Shown: one piece after another, positions 46,173 to 56,152 of the stretch
How positions within the stretch are numbered: position 1 is the stretch's first letter
How the letters are laid out: every line of letters starts with the position of its first letter
Assembly: GCA_020633975.1 (NCBI GenBank)
Contig: JACKCR010000002.1
Span: 1,116,001 to 1,180,000, forward strand
Reading direction: 5' to 3'
Length of the DNA stretch: 64,000 bases
Origin: Candidatus Eiseniibacteriota bacterium
GTDB lineage: Bacteria > Eisenbacteria > RBG-16-71-46 > CAIMUX01
Program-made: the position numbers and the translations under genes
The notes under the pieces: model-generated
The model's input: only the letters and a program-made list of their open reading frames with translations
Told to the model about the DNA's origin: nothing
The model's database searches: none

Positions 46173-47755
46173 CAGTCCGCGGCTCCTCGGTCGACACCGC
46201 CTGGATCGGCGCCGCGCGGGTGGTCCGCGCGTCGGAAGAACACCCCCTCGCCGTCCACGATCGTGGCGAGGACGTCTTCCCCGATCACGACGAGGTGAGC
46301 CGGCTCGCCGACCTCGATCCGCGCTTGGTGGAAGGGCGCCCGAACGGAGCGCGCCGGCCCTTTGGTGTAGGCCTGGTAGGCCGCGACGCGATCCAGCCGC
46401 TGATCGGGGTCGGGATGCTCGCACGCGCCTCGGACACCGTAGAGAGGGCCGAGCGGCATGTGATCGGACCCGAAGAGCAGCCGGTTCGGTTCGACGCGGG
46501 CGTAGGGGTTGAGGGCTCGCGCCCGATCGGGTCCGAGGACTTGCTCGTAGAGCCCACCCGCGCCCTGCCAGTTGGCCGTGAAGTTCGGCTGCATCGAGAT
46601 CCGGAGCCCACGCCGAACGGACCGATCGTACAGATCGGCGGGGAGCATCTCGGCATGTTCGACTCGTGGTTCCGATTCCGCCGGGAACCCGACCCGGTCG
46701 AGAGCCGAAAGGTACTGCTCGAGCGCGCGATCTCCGATCGCATGGGCGGCGACTCGAAAGCCGTTCCGTTTGCAGACGCGAAGCGCTTCCTCGAGACACG
46801 CGTCGTCCCACACCAGAGTCCCGAACGCCTCCGGCGCACCGGGTGCCTCACTCGGATAGGCTTCCCGGACCGCGGCCGTCCTCGCGCCGAACGAGCCATC
46901 GAGGAACAGCTTGATCCCCGCGAACCGGAGACGGGGCCCGTCCTCGGGCGCTGCGAACGAGGTGACCAGGTCGAGCGCCTCCCGGCCTTCGCAGCGAAAG
47001 AACTGACTCACCCGAACCCGCAGCCGTCCGGAACGATCGGCACGTCTCAGGGCAGCCCACCCACGCCGGTCGCCCATCTCCTGCACCCAAACGACTCCCC
47101 GTGCGAGGGCCTCGTCCTGGGCCCGGAGGACGGCCTCGTCCATCTCCTCATCGCTGGGCGGCCAGAGCTGCGACAGGGCAAGCGGCAACTCCTCCGAGGC
47201 CACTCCCAACGCAGGATCGAATCCCGGCCAGTCCGTCCCGAGGAGCGCGACAGCCGCCGAGTTGAAGGCGGCGATATGGCCACAGACCCTTCGTGCAGCA
47301 ATGGCACGCGTCTCACCGAGCCGGTCGAGGTCCGCTCCCGTGAGCCCCTTCCGGTCCGGCCATCGAGACTGGTCCCAGCCTTCGGCGATCACCGGGCCTT
47401 CCCCCGGATGGACGCGAAGCCATGCCTCTAGGGCGGCGAGTGCCTCGTCTCTCGACCGAGCGTTCGAGAGGCGGGGCCTCGTGCGGCCGAGCCCGTGCCC
47501 CACGAGATGGGTATGCCCGTCGACGAACGCCGGAAGGCAAGCCACGCCCGGCAAAGAGAGCCGGGTCGACTCGCCCGAGTCCCAATGGAGGACGGCACTT
47601 CCCGGTGTCACTTCATCTGGATTCTGGGTGTCGATGGACGCGATCCGTCCGGCCCGAACGGTGAGTACGGCCGGAACCACGGCTCCGTGGGCAAGCAGGA
47701 TCGGCCCCTCGACACGCGTCAGCCGACGGGGAGGGTTCGTCTCACTGGACGTCAC
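46172..47755 (-). CDS. YtcJ-like amidohydrolase
   Basis: 527 aa from a GTG at 47755 with GAGG 6 bp upstream; an ATG at 47887 would overlap the previous gene by about 100 bp. Amidohydrolase_3 features: metal motif DGHTHLVGHG, GIKLFLDGSFGARTA, AHAIGDRALEQYL, RVEHAEM, and GSDHMPLGPLYGVR. YtcJ-type enzymes hydrolyse N-acyl or exocyclic C-N bonds; the substrate is not deducible. It is in the middle of a minus-strand cluster after a zinc-ribbon gene. Confidence 0.87.
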   Translation of the reverse strand: MTSSETNPPRRLTRVEGPILLAHGAVVPAVLTVRAGRIASIDTQNPDEVTPGSAVLHWDSGESTRLSLPGVACLPAFVDGHTHLVGHGLGRTRPRLSNARSRDEALAALEAWLRVHPGEGPVIAEGWDQSRWPDRKGLTGADLDRLGETRAIAARRVCGHIAAFNSAAVALLGTDWPGFDPALGVASEELPLALSQLWPPSDEEMDEAVLRAQDEALARGVVWVQEMGDRRGWAALRRADRSGRLRVRVSQFFRCEGREALDLVTSFAAPEDGPRLRFAGIKLFLDGSFGARTAAVREAYPSEAPGAPEAFGTLVWDDACLEEALRVCKRNGFRVAAHAIGDRALEQYLSALDRVGFPAESEPRVEHAEMLPADLYDRSVRRGLRISMQPNFTANWQGAGGLYEQVLGPDRARALNPYARVEPNRLLFGSDHMPLGPLYGVRGACEHPDPDQRLDRVAAYQAYTKGPARSVRAPFHQARIEVGEPAHLVVIGEDVLATIVDGEGVFFRRADHPRGADPGGVDRGAAD

Positions 47756-47784
47756 GAGCGCCTCGGACGGAAGGCGCCCATCCT

Positions 47785-48153
47785 CTACTCCAGCCAGTAG
47801 AGGATACGACCGCAGTTCTCGCAGGTGAGGAGCTGGTCCGGATCGGTCGTCAGCGATACGGCAGAAGTCGGGAGTCCGATGTAGCAACCGAGACAGGTAC
47901 GGTCCTCGACCGGAACGATCGCATGCGTCAGCCGCTTCGCGATCTTCTGGTAGAGCCGTAGGTCACGCTTGTCGATCGTCTCCAGCAGCCGCTCGCGTGC
48001 GGCCTGAAGCTTGTCGAGGTGCGGATGGGCGAAGCCCATCTTCTCCTCGGACGACTTGAGTTCCGGATCGGATGCTTCGCGGATCAGGATGTCGAGATCC
48101 TGGAGCCGGAAGAGGTTCATGAGACGGACACTGAGCGCGCTATTCGACTGCAC
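47785..48153 (-). CDS. Short C4-type zinc-ribbon protein (COG1579-like)
   Basis: 122 aa from a GTG at 48153, which has GGAAGGGAA at the right distance and overlaps the PTS gene end; an ATG at 48120 lacks any RBS. The C-terminus holds a zinc ribbon with CLGCYIG and CENCGRILYW. The N-terminal half is helical and could pair as a coiled coil (RLQDLDILIREA; QAARERLLETIDKR). Family members are usually about 240 aa, so this is a shortened version lacking much of the coiled coil. Function of the family is uncertain (nucleic-acid or RNA-related). Confidence 0.75.
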   Translation of the reverse strand: MQSNSALSVRLMNLFRLQDLDILIREASDPELKSSEEKMGFAHPHLDKLQAARERLLETIDKRDLRLYQKIAKRLTHAIVPVEDRTCLGCYIGLPTSAVSLTTDPDQLLTCENCGRILYWLE

Positions 48154-48688
48154 CGAACTTCCCTTCCAAGAGGTCGGCGAGATCTTCGAAGGTCTCACAG
48201 GCCTGGAGCTTGTCCCGGACTTTCTTCTCCTTCACCAGCTCGGCGATCCGACCCAGGAGCGGCAGATACTCGTTCCGCTTGTCCTGAGGGGGCGCGACGA
48301 TGAGGAAGAAGAGGTGGACGGGCTTCTTGTCCATCGACTCGAACTCGACGCCAGCGGACGAACGCGCGAACAGGACGCGCAACTCGTTCACTGCCAGGCT
48401 CCTCCCGTGAGGGATGGCCACGCCTTTTCCGATGCCGGTGGACCCGAGAGACTCGCGCCGCTTCAGCATGTCGTAGAGAAGGTCAGGGTCTTTCACCCCA
48501 GCCCCTTGGACGAGACGATCGGTCAACTCTCTGAGGACGTCGTCCTTGGTCCGAGACTCGAGCTCTGCGCAGAACAGATTGGGATCGAAGTAGTGAAGGA
48601 TAGTCGTAACCTCGCGAAGAGATTCAGAAACGTAACGGACTTCGACTCCGGAGAATATCCAAGCGCGACGAGGGCCGACAACCAGCAA
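48140..48688 (-). CDS. PTS EIIA-type (PtsN-like) phosphocarrier
   Basis: 182 aa from a TTG at 48688, the only canonical start in frame; GAGG lies 3 nt before it, so the true start is uncertain. The domain (FDPNLFCAELESRTKDDVLREL; GIGKGVAIPHGRS with the phospho-His; HLFFLIVAPPQD; LLGRIAELVKEKKVRDKL) is the EIIA fold of nitrogen/fructose PTS. No transporter component is nearby, so a regulatory role as in PTS-Ntr is more likely than sugar import. Confidence 0.88.
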   Translation of the reverse strand: MLVVGPRRAWIFSGVEVRYVSESLREVTTILHYFDPNLFCAELESRTKDDVLRELTDRLVQGAGVKDPDLLYDMLKRRESLGSTGIGKGVAIPHGRSLAVNELRVLFARSSAGVEFESMDKKPVHLFFLIVAPPQDKRNEYLPLLGRIAELVKEKKVRDKLQACETFEDLADLLEGKFGAVE

Positions 48689-48808
48689 AAACCTCGGTGT
48701 TCGAGGAAGCGGACTCGAATCACGCCAGGCTCACGAGAATCCACGCCTCCGCGTGGACACACGCTCACGTGTCGCTCGCGTATCGCTCATGCCTCGCCCG
48801 CGTATCGC

Positions 48809-51652
48809 TCATGGACGGCCCACCTTGGCCAGCCCCGATGTCTCCATCCATCCCCGCAGCTCGTCGGAGTAGAGCACCTCGACGAACCCAGGAGCCTCGC
48901 GCCCGGTCCGGAAGAGGGTTCCTCCCGGTAAATGGAACTCCACCGTCGCTTTCCCGTCCGGATTGCTCCGAACCGGAGCACTCTCCGCCACCACGACGGC
49001 GTCGGGCCGAGTCTCGGCTTGGATCCCCAACACTCCCAGCCAGGCCAGCCCGGCGAGCCACGCCGTCCCGAGCAGGAGTCCGAGCGCGACGCCCTTGCGA
49101 CCGATGGTGCGTCGGTAGAGCACCCAGGCCCCCCAGGCTGCGAGGGCCCACCAGATGCCGGTGACCCAGGGAAGCGCGCTTCGGAGCGGGAAGAGGTCAC
49201 GCGAGGAGGCGAGTGCCTCGAGCACCGCGTTGCTCTCCACCTCTGGCGCGCTGTCGATGTCCCGAAGGGCGAGCTCCAGGTTCGATTGAAGGTCGGGATC
49301 CCGCGGAGCGAGCCGACGTCCGCTCTCGTACGCGTGGACCGCGCGGCCCTTGTCCCCCGCACGGAAGTGCGCGTTCCCCAGGTTGAGCCACACCGCCGGG
49401 GACTCGTATCCCCCGCGGAGCACCTGCTCATAGAGCGAGGCCGCCTTTCGGGCCTCCCCAGCTCGGAACGCTTCGTTGCCGGCGTGAAACCGGGCCTCTG
49501 CCTCGGCCTCGGACAGGGTAGGGCTCGCCTTCTGAACCTCGCTGAGGTCACTGACGGCGCCGTCGATGCCGTCGATGCCGAGAGCGGGAGACTCAGCGAT
49601 CGAATCGCCCGACGACTTCGCATGCCCCGATCCCGACGCGATCGTTGCCCCGGACTGAGCGAGAGCCACCGACGCCCCGAGCGTCAACGCGAGCAAGAGC
49701 GTCGTCGCCACTCCGGCTCCGCCGCTTCCCGTGTCTCGCGCACTTGGACCGCTCTTCCCTCCGCCCGACGCCGGACGCTTCTCCAGCTCGATCGCAACGA
49801 CCCGAGAGCGTTCGATCAAGTCTTCCGTCTGGCCGGGGTCGCCGGGTGCGAAGCGAGCGAAGTCCAGTGCGGAGAGGAGCTCCCCGAACTGCGCGATCAC
49901 GTCGTCCGGGAACCCGTCTTTCCGCAGACGCTCGTTCAGCTCGTTCCTGGTTCGGCCCCGCAGTGCGAACCCGAAGCGGGTCTCTACGTACCGCGTCCAG
50001 ATCTCGTCGAGCCCGCGGAGCCGTGCGTCAGCATCCCCGCCGGACTTGGACAACGCTTGGATCTCCTTCCGGAGACGTCCTGGTGCGCGCTCGCGGGCAA
50101 GGCGGTCGCGGTGTCGATACTCGTGGTCCTTACGCCTTCTCGCGAGGAGCGCGACGGCGAGGAGGGCCAATGGGCCGCTCTCGAGAATCCAGAACGTAGG
50201 GTGCTTCCAGGGCGCGCTCGTTCCGATTGGGCGGAGTTTCGCGTCGTCCCGGATCTGCCGGAGGTCCCAGCCCAAGCGCGTGACCGGGCCACCTGCCGGC
50301 CCTCCCGTACCGGGGGTGACCGCAACCTCGATCGAGTCGCTCGAAAGGGTCTGGTACTTCCCGCCCGAAGTCTTGAAGTACGACAGTTCGAGAGGCGGGA
50401 TGATGAGCTGCCCGGTGGTTTCCGGAACGAGCACCACCTGGAACGTCTTCTTGCCTCCGAGCCGGTCGTCCGTCTGGGACGGAGTGACGGCTGGAGCCGC
50501 GCCGTCGAAGGTGCGGAAGCCCGGGATCTCGGGAATGGCGGGCGGACCGATCGCGGCGATGTTGCCCGTTCCGTCCAGAGTGAACGAGAGGGTGACCGGC
50601 TCGTTCTGCTCCACCTCGGTCCGATCGATCTTGGACCGAAGCCGGAAGGAGCCCACCCCACCGGTGAACGTCTCGGGCTTCGGATTCGGCAGGGGCAGCA
50701 CCTCCACCTTCACCGGCCGGCTCTTCAGGACGACTTCGTGCTCCTCGAAGAGGCCGAAGAGATCGAACGGATCGCGACGTCCGCCGCGAGAGCGTCGTTC
50801 CTGAACGACGCAGCGCAACGTTGCCGGCCCGATCTCGAGCGTTCCGCTTTGCGTCGGAAAGAGTCCGTAGACGAGTTCCGTGACTTGGTAGGTGCGCCCA
50901 TCGATGTTCGCGGTGGACGTACGCTGCGGTGGGATCTCCTCGCGGAGAAAGCCCTGGGTCGACGGCGGTGTTTCGAGCTGCGTCTCGAGCACGCGATACC
51001 CAACGGCCTGACAGAAGCGAAGACGTAGAGTGACCTGCTCGCCGGCATAGACCTTGGACTTGTCGATCCTCGCCTCGACGAAGATCGGGTCCGGACCCGA
51101 CGCGCCCGAGCCCGGGGCTCCCGACTGCGCTCCGCCCGACGCCGGAGGCGCGGTACCGGCTGCGACGATCTGGAGCTTCGTCTTGCCGCTCCGAAGAGTC
51201 TCCTTCCCCACCTGGATCTCGACCGGACCGATCGTGTACTCACCAGCCTTGTCCGCTTGGATCAGGAACTGGAAGGTGATCGACCGGCTCATCTTCCCGT
51301 TCACGAGCGAGAAGTTCGTCTGCTGCCCCGCCCGGCGGAACCGAAGCCCCTCGACCGGAGGGATCCGCGGCTCACCGTCGACCGAGGTCGCGCCCTCGAT
51401 CGTCACTCCGAGTTCGATCGACTGCCCCACCTGCGCCGCCTCGGGACGAAGCCCGAGCTGGACCGACGCCGCCAGGACATCACGCGGCAGCGCTCCAGCG
51501 AATCCGAGGATTCCGGCTAGCAGGGAGAGTAGCCAGAGCCTGCCAGGTGCGACTCGCCACGGGGACGGCCTCCCACGGAAAGCCGGGAGCGACGCGGGCC
51601 GACGCCAGCCGGTCCGCTGCAGAGTTCCCAGGACTGCCCCCATCGCGCTCAC
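48809..51652 (-). CDS. BatD-BatE fusion protein (aerotolerance operon)
   Basis: 947 aa. After a signal segment (LLSLLAGILGFAGALPRDVLA) come BatD-type beta domains (SVQLGLRPEAAQVGQSIELGVTIEG; FFVEARIDKSKVYAGEQVTLRLRF-like) and a membrane helix (GPLALLAVALLARRRK, about residue 500). A second, internal signal-like segment (ATTLLLALTLGASVALAQ, about 655-672) then begins a BatE-like part with TPR units (RFHAGNEAFRAGEARKAASLYEQVL; VWLNLGNAHFRAGDKGRAVHAYE), two membrane helices and a C-terminal SH3-like domain. The internal signal segment shows that two ancestral genes were joined. Coupled by ATGA to batB/C upstream. Confidence 0.83.
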   Translation of the reverse strand: MSAMGAVLGTLQRTGWRRPASLPAFRGRPSPWRVAPGRLWLLSLLAGILGFAGALPRDVLAASVQLGLRPEAAQVGQSIELGVTIEGATSVDGEPRIPPVEGLRFRRAGQQTNFSLVNGKMSRSITFQFLIQADKAGEYTIGPVEIQVGKETLRSGKTKLQIVAAGTAPPASGGAQSGAPGSGASGPDPIFVEARIDKSKVYAGEQVTLRLRFCQAVGYRVLETQLETPPSTQGFLREEIPPQRTSTANIDGRTYQVTELVYGLFPTQSGTLEIGPATLRCVVQERRSRGGRRDPFDLFGLFEEHEVVLKSRPVKVEVLPLPNPKPETFTGGVGSFRLRSKIDRTEVEQNEPVTLSFTLDGTGNIAAIGPPAIPEIPGFRTFDGAAPAVTPSQTDDRLGGKKTFQVVLVPETTGQLIIPPLELSYFKTSGGKYQTLSSDSIEVAVTPGTGGPAGGPVTRLGWDLRQIRDDAKLRPIGTSAPWKHPTFWILESGPLALLAVALLARRRKDHEYRHRDRLARERAPGRLRKEIQALSKSGGDADARLRGLDEIWTRYVETRFGFALRGRTRNELNERLRKDGFPDDVIAQFGELLSALDFARFAPGDPGQTEDLIERSRVVAIELEKRPASGGGKSGPSARDTGSGGAGVATTLLLALTLGASVALAQSGATIASGSGHAKSSGDSIAESPALGIDGIDGAVSDLSEVQKASPTLSEAEAEARFHAGNEAFRAGEARKAASLYEQVLRGGYESPAVWLNLGNAHFRAGDKGRAVHAYESGRRLAPRDPDLQSNLELALRDIDSAPEVESNAVLEALASSRDLFPLRSALPWVTGIWWALAAWGAWVLYRRTIGRKGVALGLLLGTAWLAGLAWLGVLGIQAETRPDAVVVAESAPVRSNPDGKATVEFHLPGGTLFRTGREAPGFVEVLYSDELRGWMETSGLAKVGRP

Positions 51653-53670
51653 CAGTCCTTTTCCACCTTCCTCGTCTTCGCGGCCGCCTTCATCCGTTCT
51701 GCCTGTAGCTGCATCTCCTGCTGGCCCAGGGCCTCGAGGAGCCTGCGGGCTTCCTCCGGACTGATCGGCAGCTCGTCGGCCTGCTCAGGCTGTGGCTGCT
51801 GTCCGTTCTCCGCCTGGTCGTCGTTCTGCTCTCCAGGATCCTGCTGGTCTTGCTGACCTTGCTCCTGTTGGTCCTGATTCTGCTCGTCTTGCTCGCCCTG
51901 ATCCTGCTGCTGGTCCTGTCGCTGATCTTGCTGATCCTGGTCTTGCTGATCCTGACCCTGTTGGTCCTGCTGGTCTTGGCTCTGCTGATCCTGATTCTGG
52001 TCTTGGTTCTGGTCCTGCTGCTGGTCTTGGTTCTGCTGATCCTGGTTCTGCTGATCTTGGTTCTGCTGATCTTGGTTCTGGTCCTGCTGCTGCTGATCTT
52101 GGTTCTGCTGATCCTGATTCTGTTGTGACGAGTCCGGCGGAGACTCTCGCAGCAGCCGGTCGACGATCTCGAAGTTCGTCTTCGCGTCTCGGTCGGAAGG
52201 GTCGTGGAGGAGCGCCATCCGGAACGATTCGCGTGCTGCCTCGAGGTCGCCCTTCTTCACCTGGACGTCCCCGAGGTTGTAGAACGCGCGCGCGCGGAGC
52301 TTGGGATCATCCGTGCGGAGGGCGCGCTGGAGGGACGACTCGCTCGGATCGAGTTCGCGCGTTTGGTAGAGCGTCGTCCCGAGGTTGTAGTCGACGCGCG
52401 GATCGTCGGGGTTCTCGCGCCCGTACGCCTCGTAGAAGTCGCGAGCCTCCTCGAACTCACCCTTGCCGTAGGCAGACGTCCCATCGTCCGCGTAGGCCTC
52501 GCGGGGACCGAGCCAACCGAAGAGGGAGAGATAGTCGAGTCCCGCGACGGCAGCTCCCCCACCGGAGTCGGGACACCCGAGGAGACCAGTCCCCACGACA
52601 CCCAGAAACAGACTGGCAGACGCCGCGCTGGCCGCGGCCGCACGAAGGAGACGACGACGCGCCCGTCCGAACCGCTTCCGCGTTCCGATGAGCCAATCGA
52701 GCAGGAGGAGGAAGAGTGCCGCAGCGACGAAGTAGCCGTACCGGTCCTCGAACTCCGTAGCCCAACCGCCTTCGAGCTCCCGCGCTTCCATCGTCTCGAT
52801 CTCCTGATAGAGACGGTCGAGTGCGAGCCCGCCGGAAGAACCGTCGAAGTACTTCCCGCCGGTGGTGCGGCAGAGCTCCTCCAAGGTAGCGGAGTCGCAC
52901 TTCGTCAAGACGACCTCGCCGTTTCGATCCCGCTTGTAGTCCTTCACCTTGCCCTGCGCGTCCTTGATCGGGATCGGCTCGCCCTTGGCTGTTCCGATGC
53001 CGACGGCGAACACCTTGACGCCGGCTTCGGCCGCACGCTGGGCCGCTGCCTGAACGTCCCCTTCGTGATCCTCGCCGTCCGTGATCAGGACGACGGCCTG
53101 AAAGTCCTCGGCGTCGGAGACCTCGTGCGCCTTCACGGAGACGTCGACCGCGCGCGCAATCGCGGTACCGGCGATCGGGACGAGCCCCGTGTCCATGTAG
53201 CGGAGGAACATTCGTGCCGCTCCGTAGTCGAGCGTGAGCGGGCACTGGACGAACGCATCACCCGCGAAGGCGACGAGACCGATCCGGTCGCCCTTGAGCC
53301 GTTCGATGAGCGACCCGATTTCCTGCTTCGCGCGCGTGATCCGGTCCGGCGACAGGTCCTCCGCGAGCATCGACTCGGAGACGTCGAGCGCGACGACCAC
53401 GTCGATGCCGGACTTCTTCATCTCCACGACCCGGCTCCCGACCTGTGGACGCGCGGCGGCGACGGCGAGGAATGCCCCTGCAAGGAGGACGAGCACGGAC
53501 TTGACGTACGGAGCCCAGGCGCGACGGTCCGGCACCATCCGCGACCAGAGCGGATGGCCACACCACTTCGCAAGGTCCGCCTCGGCCCGCCGGATACGGA
53601 AGAGCCACCAGACCCCGAGGATCGGGAGGATCCAGAGGAGGTGGAGGAATTCCGGGGCTGCGAATCGCAT
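51649..53670 (-). CDS. BatB-BatC fusion: VWA domain, TPR and Gln/Asp-rich tail
   Basis: 673 aa. An N-terminal pair of membrane helices frames a von Willebrand factor A domain with the MIDAS motif DVSES (about residue 96) and the VLITDGEDHEGD loop. Further hydrophobic segments follow (about 305-322 and 335-360). A TPR part (about 385-490: AYGKGEFEEARDFYEAYG, YNLGTTLYQTRELDPSESSLQ) corresponds to BatC. Residues about 514-630 are a repetitive Gln/Asn/Asp tail, ending in ISPEEARRLLEALGQQEMQLQ. Periplasmic or membrane stress-resistance complex component; biochemical role not known. Confidence 0.85.
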   Translation of the reverse strand: MRFAAPEFLHLLWILPILGVWWLFRIRRAEADLAKWCGHPLWSRMVPDRRAWAPYVKSVLVLLAGAFLAVAAARPQVGSRVVEMKKSGIDVVVALDVSESMLAEDLSPDRITRAKQEIGSLIERLKGDRIGLVAFAGDAFVQCPLTLDYGAARMFLRYMDTGLVPIAGTAIARAVDVSVKAHEVSDAEDFQAVVLITDGEDHEGDVQAAAQRAAEAGVKVFAVGIGTAKGEPIPIKDAQGKVKDYKRDRNGEVVLTKCDSATLEELCRTTGGKYFDGSSGGLALDRLYQEIETMEARELEGGWATEFEDRYGYFVAAALFLLLLDWLIGTRKRFGRARRRLLRAAAASAASASLFLGVVGTGLLGCPDSGGGAAVAGLDYLSLFGWLGPREAYADDGTSAYGKGEFEEARDFYEAYGRENPDDPRVDYNLGTTLYQTRELDPSESSLQRALRTDDPKLRARAFYNLGDVQVKKGDLEAARESFRMALLHDPSDRDAKTNFEIVDRLLRESPPDSSQQNQDQQNQDQQQQDQNQDQQNQDQQNQDQQNQDQQQDQNQDQNQDQQSQDQQDQQGQDQQDQDQQDQRQDQQQDQGEQDEQNQDQQEQGQQDQQDPGEQNDDQAENGQQPQPEQADELPISPEEARRLLEALGQQEMQLQAERMKAAAKTRKVEKDW
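51840..52130 (-). repeat. Gln/Asp/Asn-codon repeat tract in batB/C
   Basis: About 290 bp of imperfect short tandem repeats reading CAG/CAA with GAC/GAT and AAC/AAT on the minus strand, encoding QDQ, NQD and QQD units in varying order. In-frame length variation would not disrupt the protein, so it is a candidate for length polymorphism between strains. Confidence 0.85.
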
Positions 53671-53686
53671 CGTTCCTTCCCTTGCG

Positions 53687-54671
53687 TTACGGCAATCGCC
53701 GCAAGAACGCGAGTCCGGTGATCAGTTCGAGGAGGAGGAGTCCGAGCGCGGGAAGGAGGAACCGGGTTCCCACGTCCGAGTAGTTCACCCACTCGCGGGT
53801 CTCCACCACCGTCTTCTCGAGTGCATCGATCCGGGAGTAGATCCCCGCGAGCGACTCTGCGTCGGTCGCACGGAAGTACTTCCCGTCCGTGATGTCGGCG
53901 ATTTGGGTCAGCGTTTCCTCATCGACCTGGGCCGGCATCGAAACGTAGTGCTTGCCGAAAACGGGATCCTCGACCGGGAACGGCGCCTCGTCCTGATCGC
54001 CGACTCTGATCGTGTAGACACGGACGCCGAGCGAGTGCGCGAGTTCCGCCGCGGTGAGCGGATCGATCGTCCCCGCGTTGTTCCGTCCATCGGTGAGTAC
54101 GATGAGGACGCGACTCTTCGCCTCCACGTCCTTGAGACGGTTGACCCCGTTCGCGATCGCCATCCCGATCGCCGTCCCGTCCTGGATGTCACCGAAGTCG
54201 ATCTCGTCGATGAGTCGGTCGATCACCGCGTAGTCGGTCGTGAGCGGACACTGGGTGAAGCTGTTCGACGCGAACACGACGAGTCCGATCCGGTCCGTCT
54301 TCCGTCCCGCCACGAACTTCTTCGCTTCTTCTTTCGCGACATGGAGGCGGTTCTTCGGCTGGAAGTCCTCCGCCTTCATGCTCGACGAGATGTCGATCGC
54401 GAGGACGATGTCGATCCCCTCGCTCGTCACTTCGACTTCGTTCTCCCCGTCCGAGGACGCGCGAGCGCCACGATGAGAAGGCAGAGGGCGAAGAAGCGGA
54501 GCCACGGCAGTGCGGCCGCGCCGATCGTACGCCACGTTCTCCGGGCCGGGATCGCGTCCACGCTGAGAACGCCACCGGCGCGTTCATCCGGCGCCGCCGG
54601 TAGACGCGCCACGCGAAGAGGAGCGGCGGGAGGACGAGGAGCCAGAGTAGTTGCGGATAGGCGAAGCTCAT
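53687..54671 (-). CDS. batA: BatA von Willebrand factor A protein, interrupted by two -1 frameshifts
   Basis: The N-terminus starts at 54671 (MSFAYPQLLWLLVLPPLLFAWRVYRRRR), continues in a second frame (VDAIPARRTWRTIGAAALPWLRFFALCLLIVALARP), then in a third (EVTSEGIDIVLAIDISSSM with the MIDAS) to the stop at 53687. One base appears missing near 54557-54565 and one G in the run at 54445-54448 (GGGG, in frame as GGGGG). Restored, it is a standard BatA of about 328 aa: two N-terminal helices, VWA domain with LTDGRNNAG, and a C-terminal membrane helix (FLLPALGLLLLELITGLAF). ATG overlaps the stop of the upstream gene. Homopolymer error is more likely than decay because both broken parts remain conserved. 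Confidence 0.8.
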
Positions 54672-56152
54672 CGCGGCTCCCCCTCTCCGGTACGCGTCGT
54701 CGGCTGCGACGACGGGGCCGACGTCGGTTGCGAGGACGGGTGCGCGACGGTGATGGACGTCGGATCCGTGTCATTCGCGTCCGCCTGGTTCGCGCTCGTC
54801 GCATTCGCGTTCGACTCGTTCGGTACCGGTGGCGGAACCACAGGCGACGACTCACCTGGACCTGCAGCCGACGGGCTGCCCGCCAGAGGATTCGTCGGCG
54901 GCGGAACTGTCGGCAGAGGGACGGTCGGGGGCCTGACCGCGTGCGGCGGAGCGCTTCCGTTGGACTGCGCGGGCGGAGTCATCGCCTCGACGCGCGCGCT
55001 CCTGCGCTTCCTTCGTCGACCGGGCAACCCAGTCGTTCGCCTCTTCGGTCGCACGCGTCGCATCCGCTGAGAGACGGTCCATCTTCGCGAACTTCACGAG
55101 GTCCGCGTCCCGAAGCCAGGTACGCAGCCAATCGACATCGGCGGCGTTCCACCTCCGATCTGCGCGGGCCGCTTCGATGATCTCCCGCTCCGTCTCTTCC
55201 ACGGCCGGGATTCCGAACCGACCTTCGACGTAGCGTCTGAGGAGGAGCGAGAGCTCGGCGTAGTACTCCTTGAACTCCCCTTCTCGACGAACTTCTGGGC
55301 GACCAAAGCGTCGAGCCCCTTGCGGAACGCCAGCTCGGGCGGCAGCTTCGGGGCCGCCGGCTTGGCGGCCGGTAGTGCCACCGCCGCGGGCTTCCGCCGC
55401 AGATAGCGAAGCGCTGCCCAAGTGAGGAGCGCGACCGCAACGGCACCGAGGAGGATCCAGAGCCAGAGCCGCGACGGCACGAGTTCCTCCGGCCCCTTCG
55501 CATCCCGGATCTGCGCGAGCGCCGCCTGCTGGTCTCCCGCCCCGATCTTGGCGAGCACCGAATCCGGGAGAACGCTCACGACTTCCGCAAAGAGCGAGTC
55601 GCTGTACGCAACCGAGGTGTCCCCCTCCGACGAAACCCAGAGCAACGGGATCGGAGCGAGGCCAACGCGTCCCGTGTCGAACGCCGTCATCCGGAGACGG
55701 CGTGAGAAGGAGACGCGGAGTTCGTCTTCTCCCTCCTTGCGTCCTTCCTTCGCTACCGGAAGGTCTTCTGCGCCCAGAAGCGTGAATGGTCCGACCGAGT
55801 CGGCGAAGCTAGGCACGAGCAGATCGCCGCCGGCTGGCGCGGATCCTTCGAGGATCAGCGCGATCGGATCTCCAACGGTGAGCGTGTCCGGGACGATCTC
55901 GGCGCGGAAGTGGAGCTCCGCCGACGGCGTCCACTCCGCATCCGACGGCGTAGGCGTCGCAAGCGCGAAGAAGATCGCGAACGGCATCGCGAAGGCGAAC
56001 AAGCTGATCGACCGAACGATGCGGAGAGTCGTAGAGGTGGCAGGGAGCGCCCCAAAGGCAGTCGAGAGAGCAGACGCGAAATGGAACGCCGCGATCGGAC
56101 GTCGCTCACCTCCAGCCCCGAACGGCCCGTTCGACGGAAACTCGCCGCGCAT
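54668..56152 (-). CDS. DUF4381-like Bat-operon membrane protein, frameshifted
   Basis: Starts at 56152 overlapping the DUF58 stop. Signal segment (ISLFAFAMPFAIFFALATPTP), an extracytoplasmic BatD-like beta domain (LHFRAEIVPDTLTVGDPIALILEG), a membrane helix (LWLWILLGAVAVALLTWAALRYL) and a cytoplasmic helical domain (EFKEYYAELSLLLRRYVEGRFGI). The reading frame shifts at the GGGG run 55277-55280 (one G missing). A second shift at the CG run 54991-54999 would let a Pro/Ser-rich tail end in an ATGA overlap with batA; without it the frame ends at 54852. Part of the moxR-DUF58-bat operon. Confidence 0.7.
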
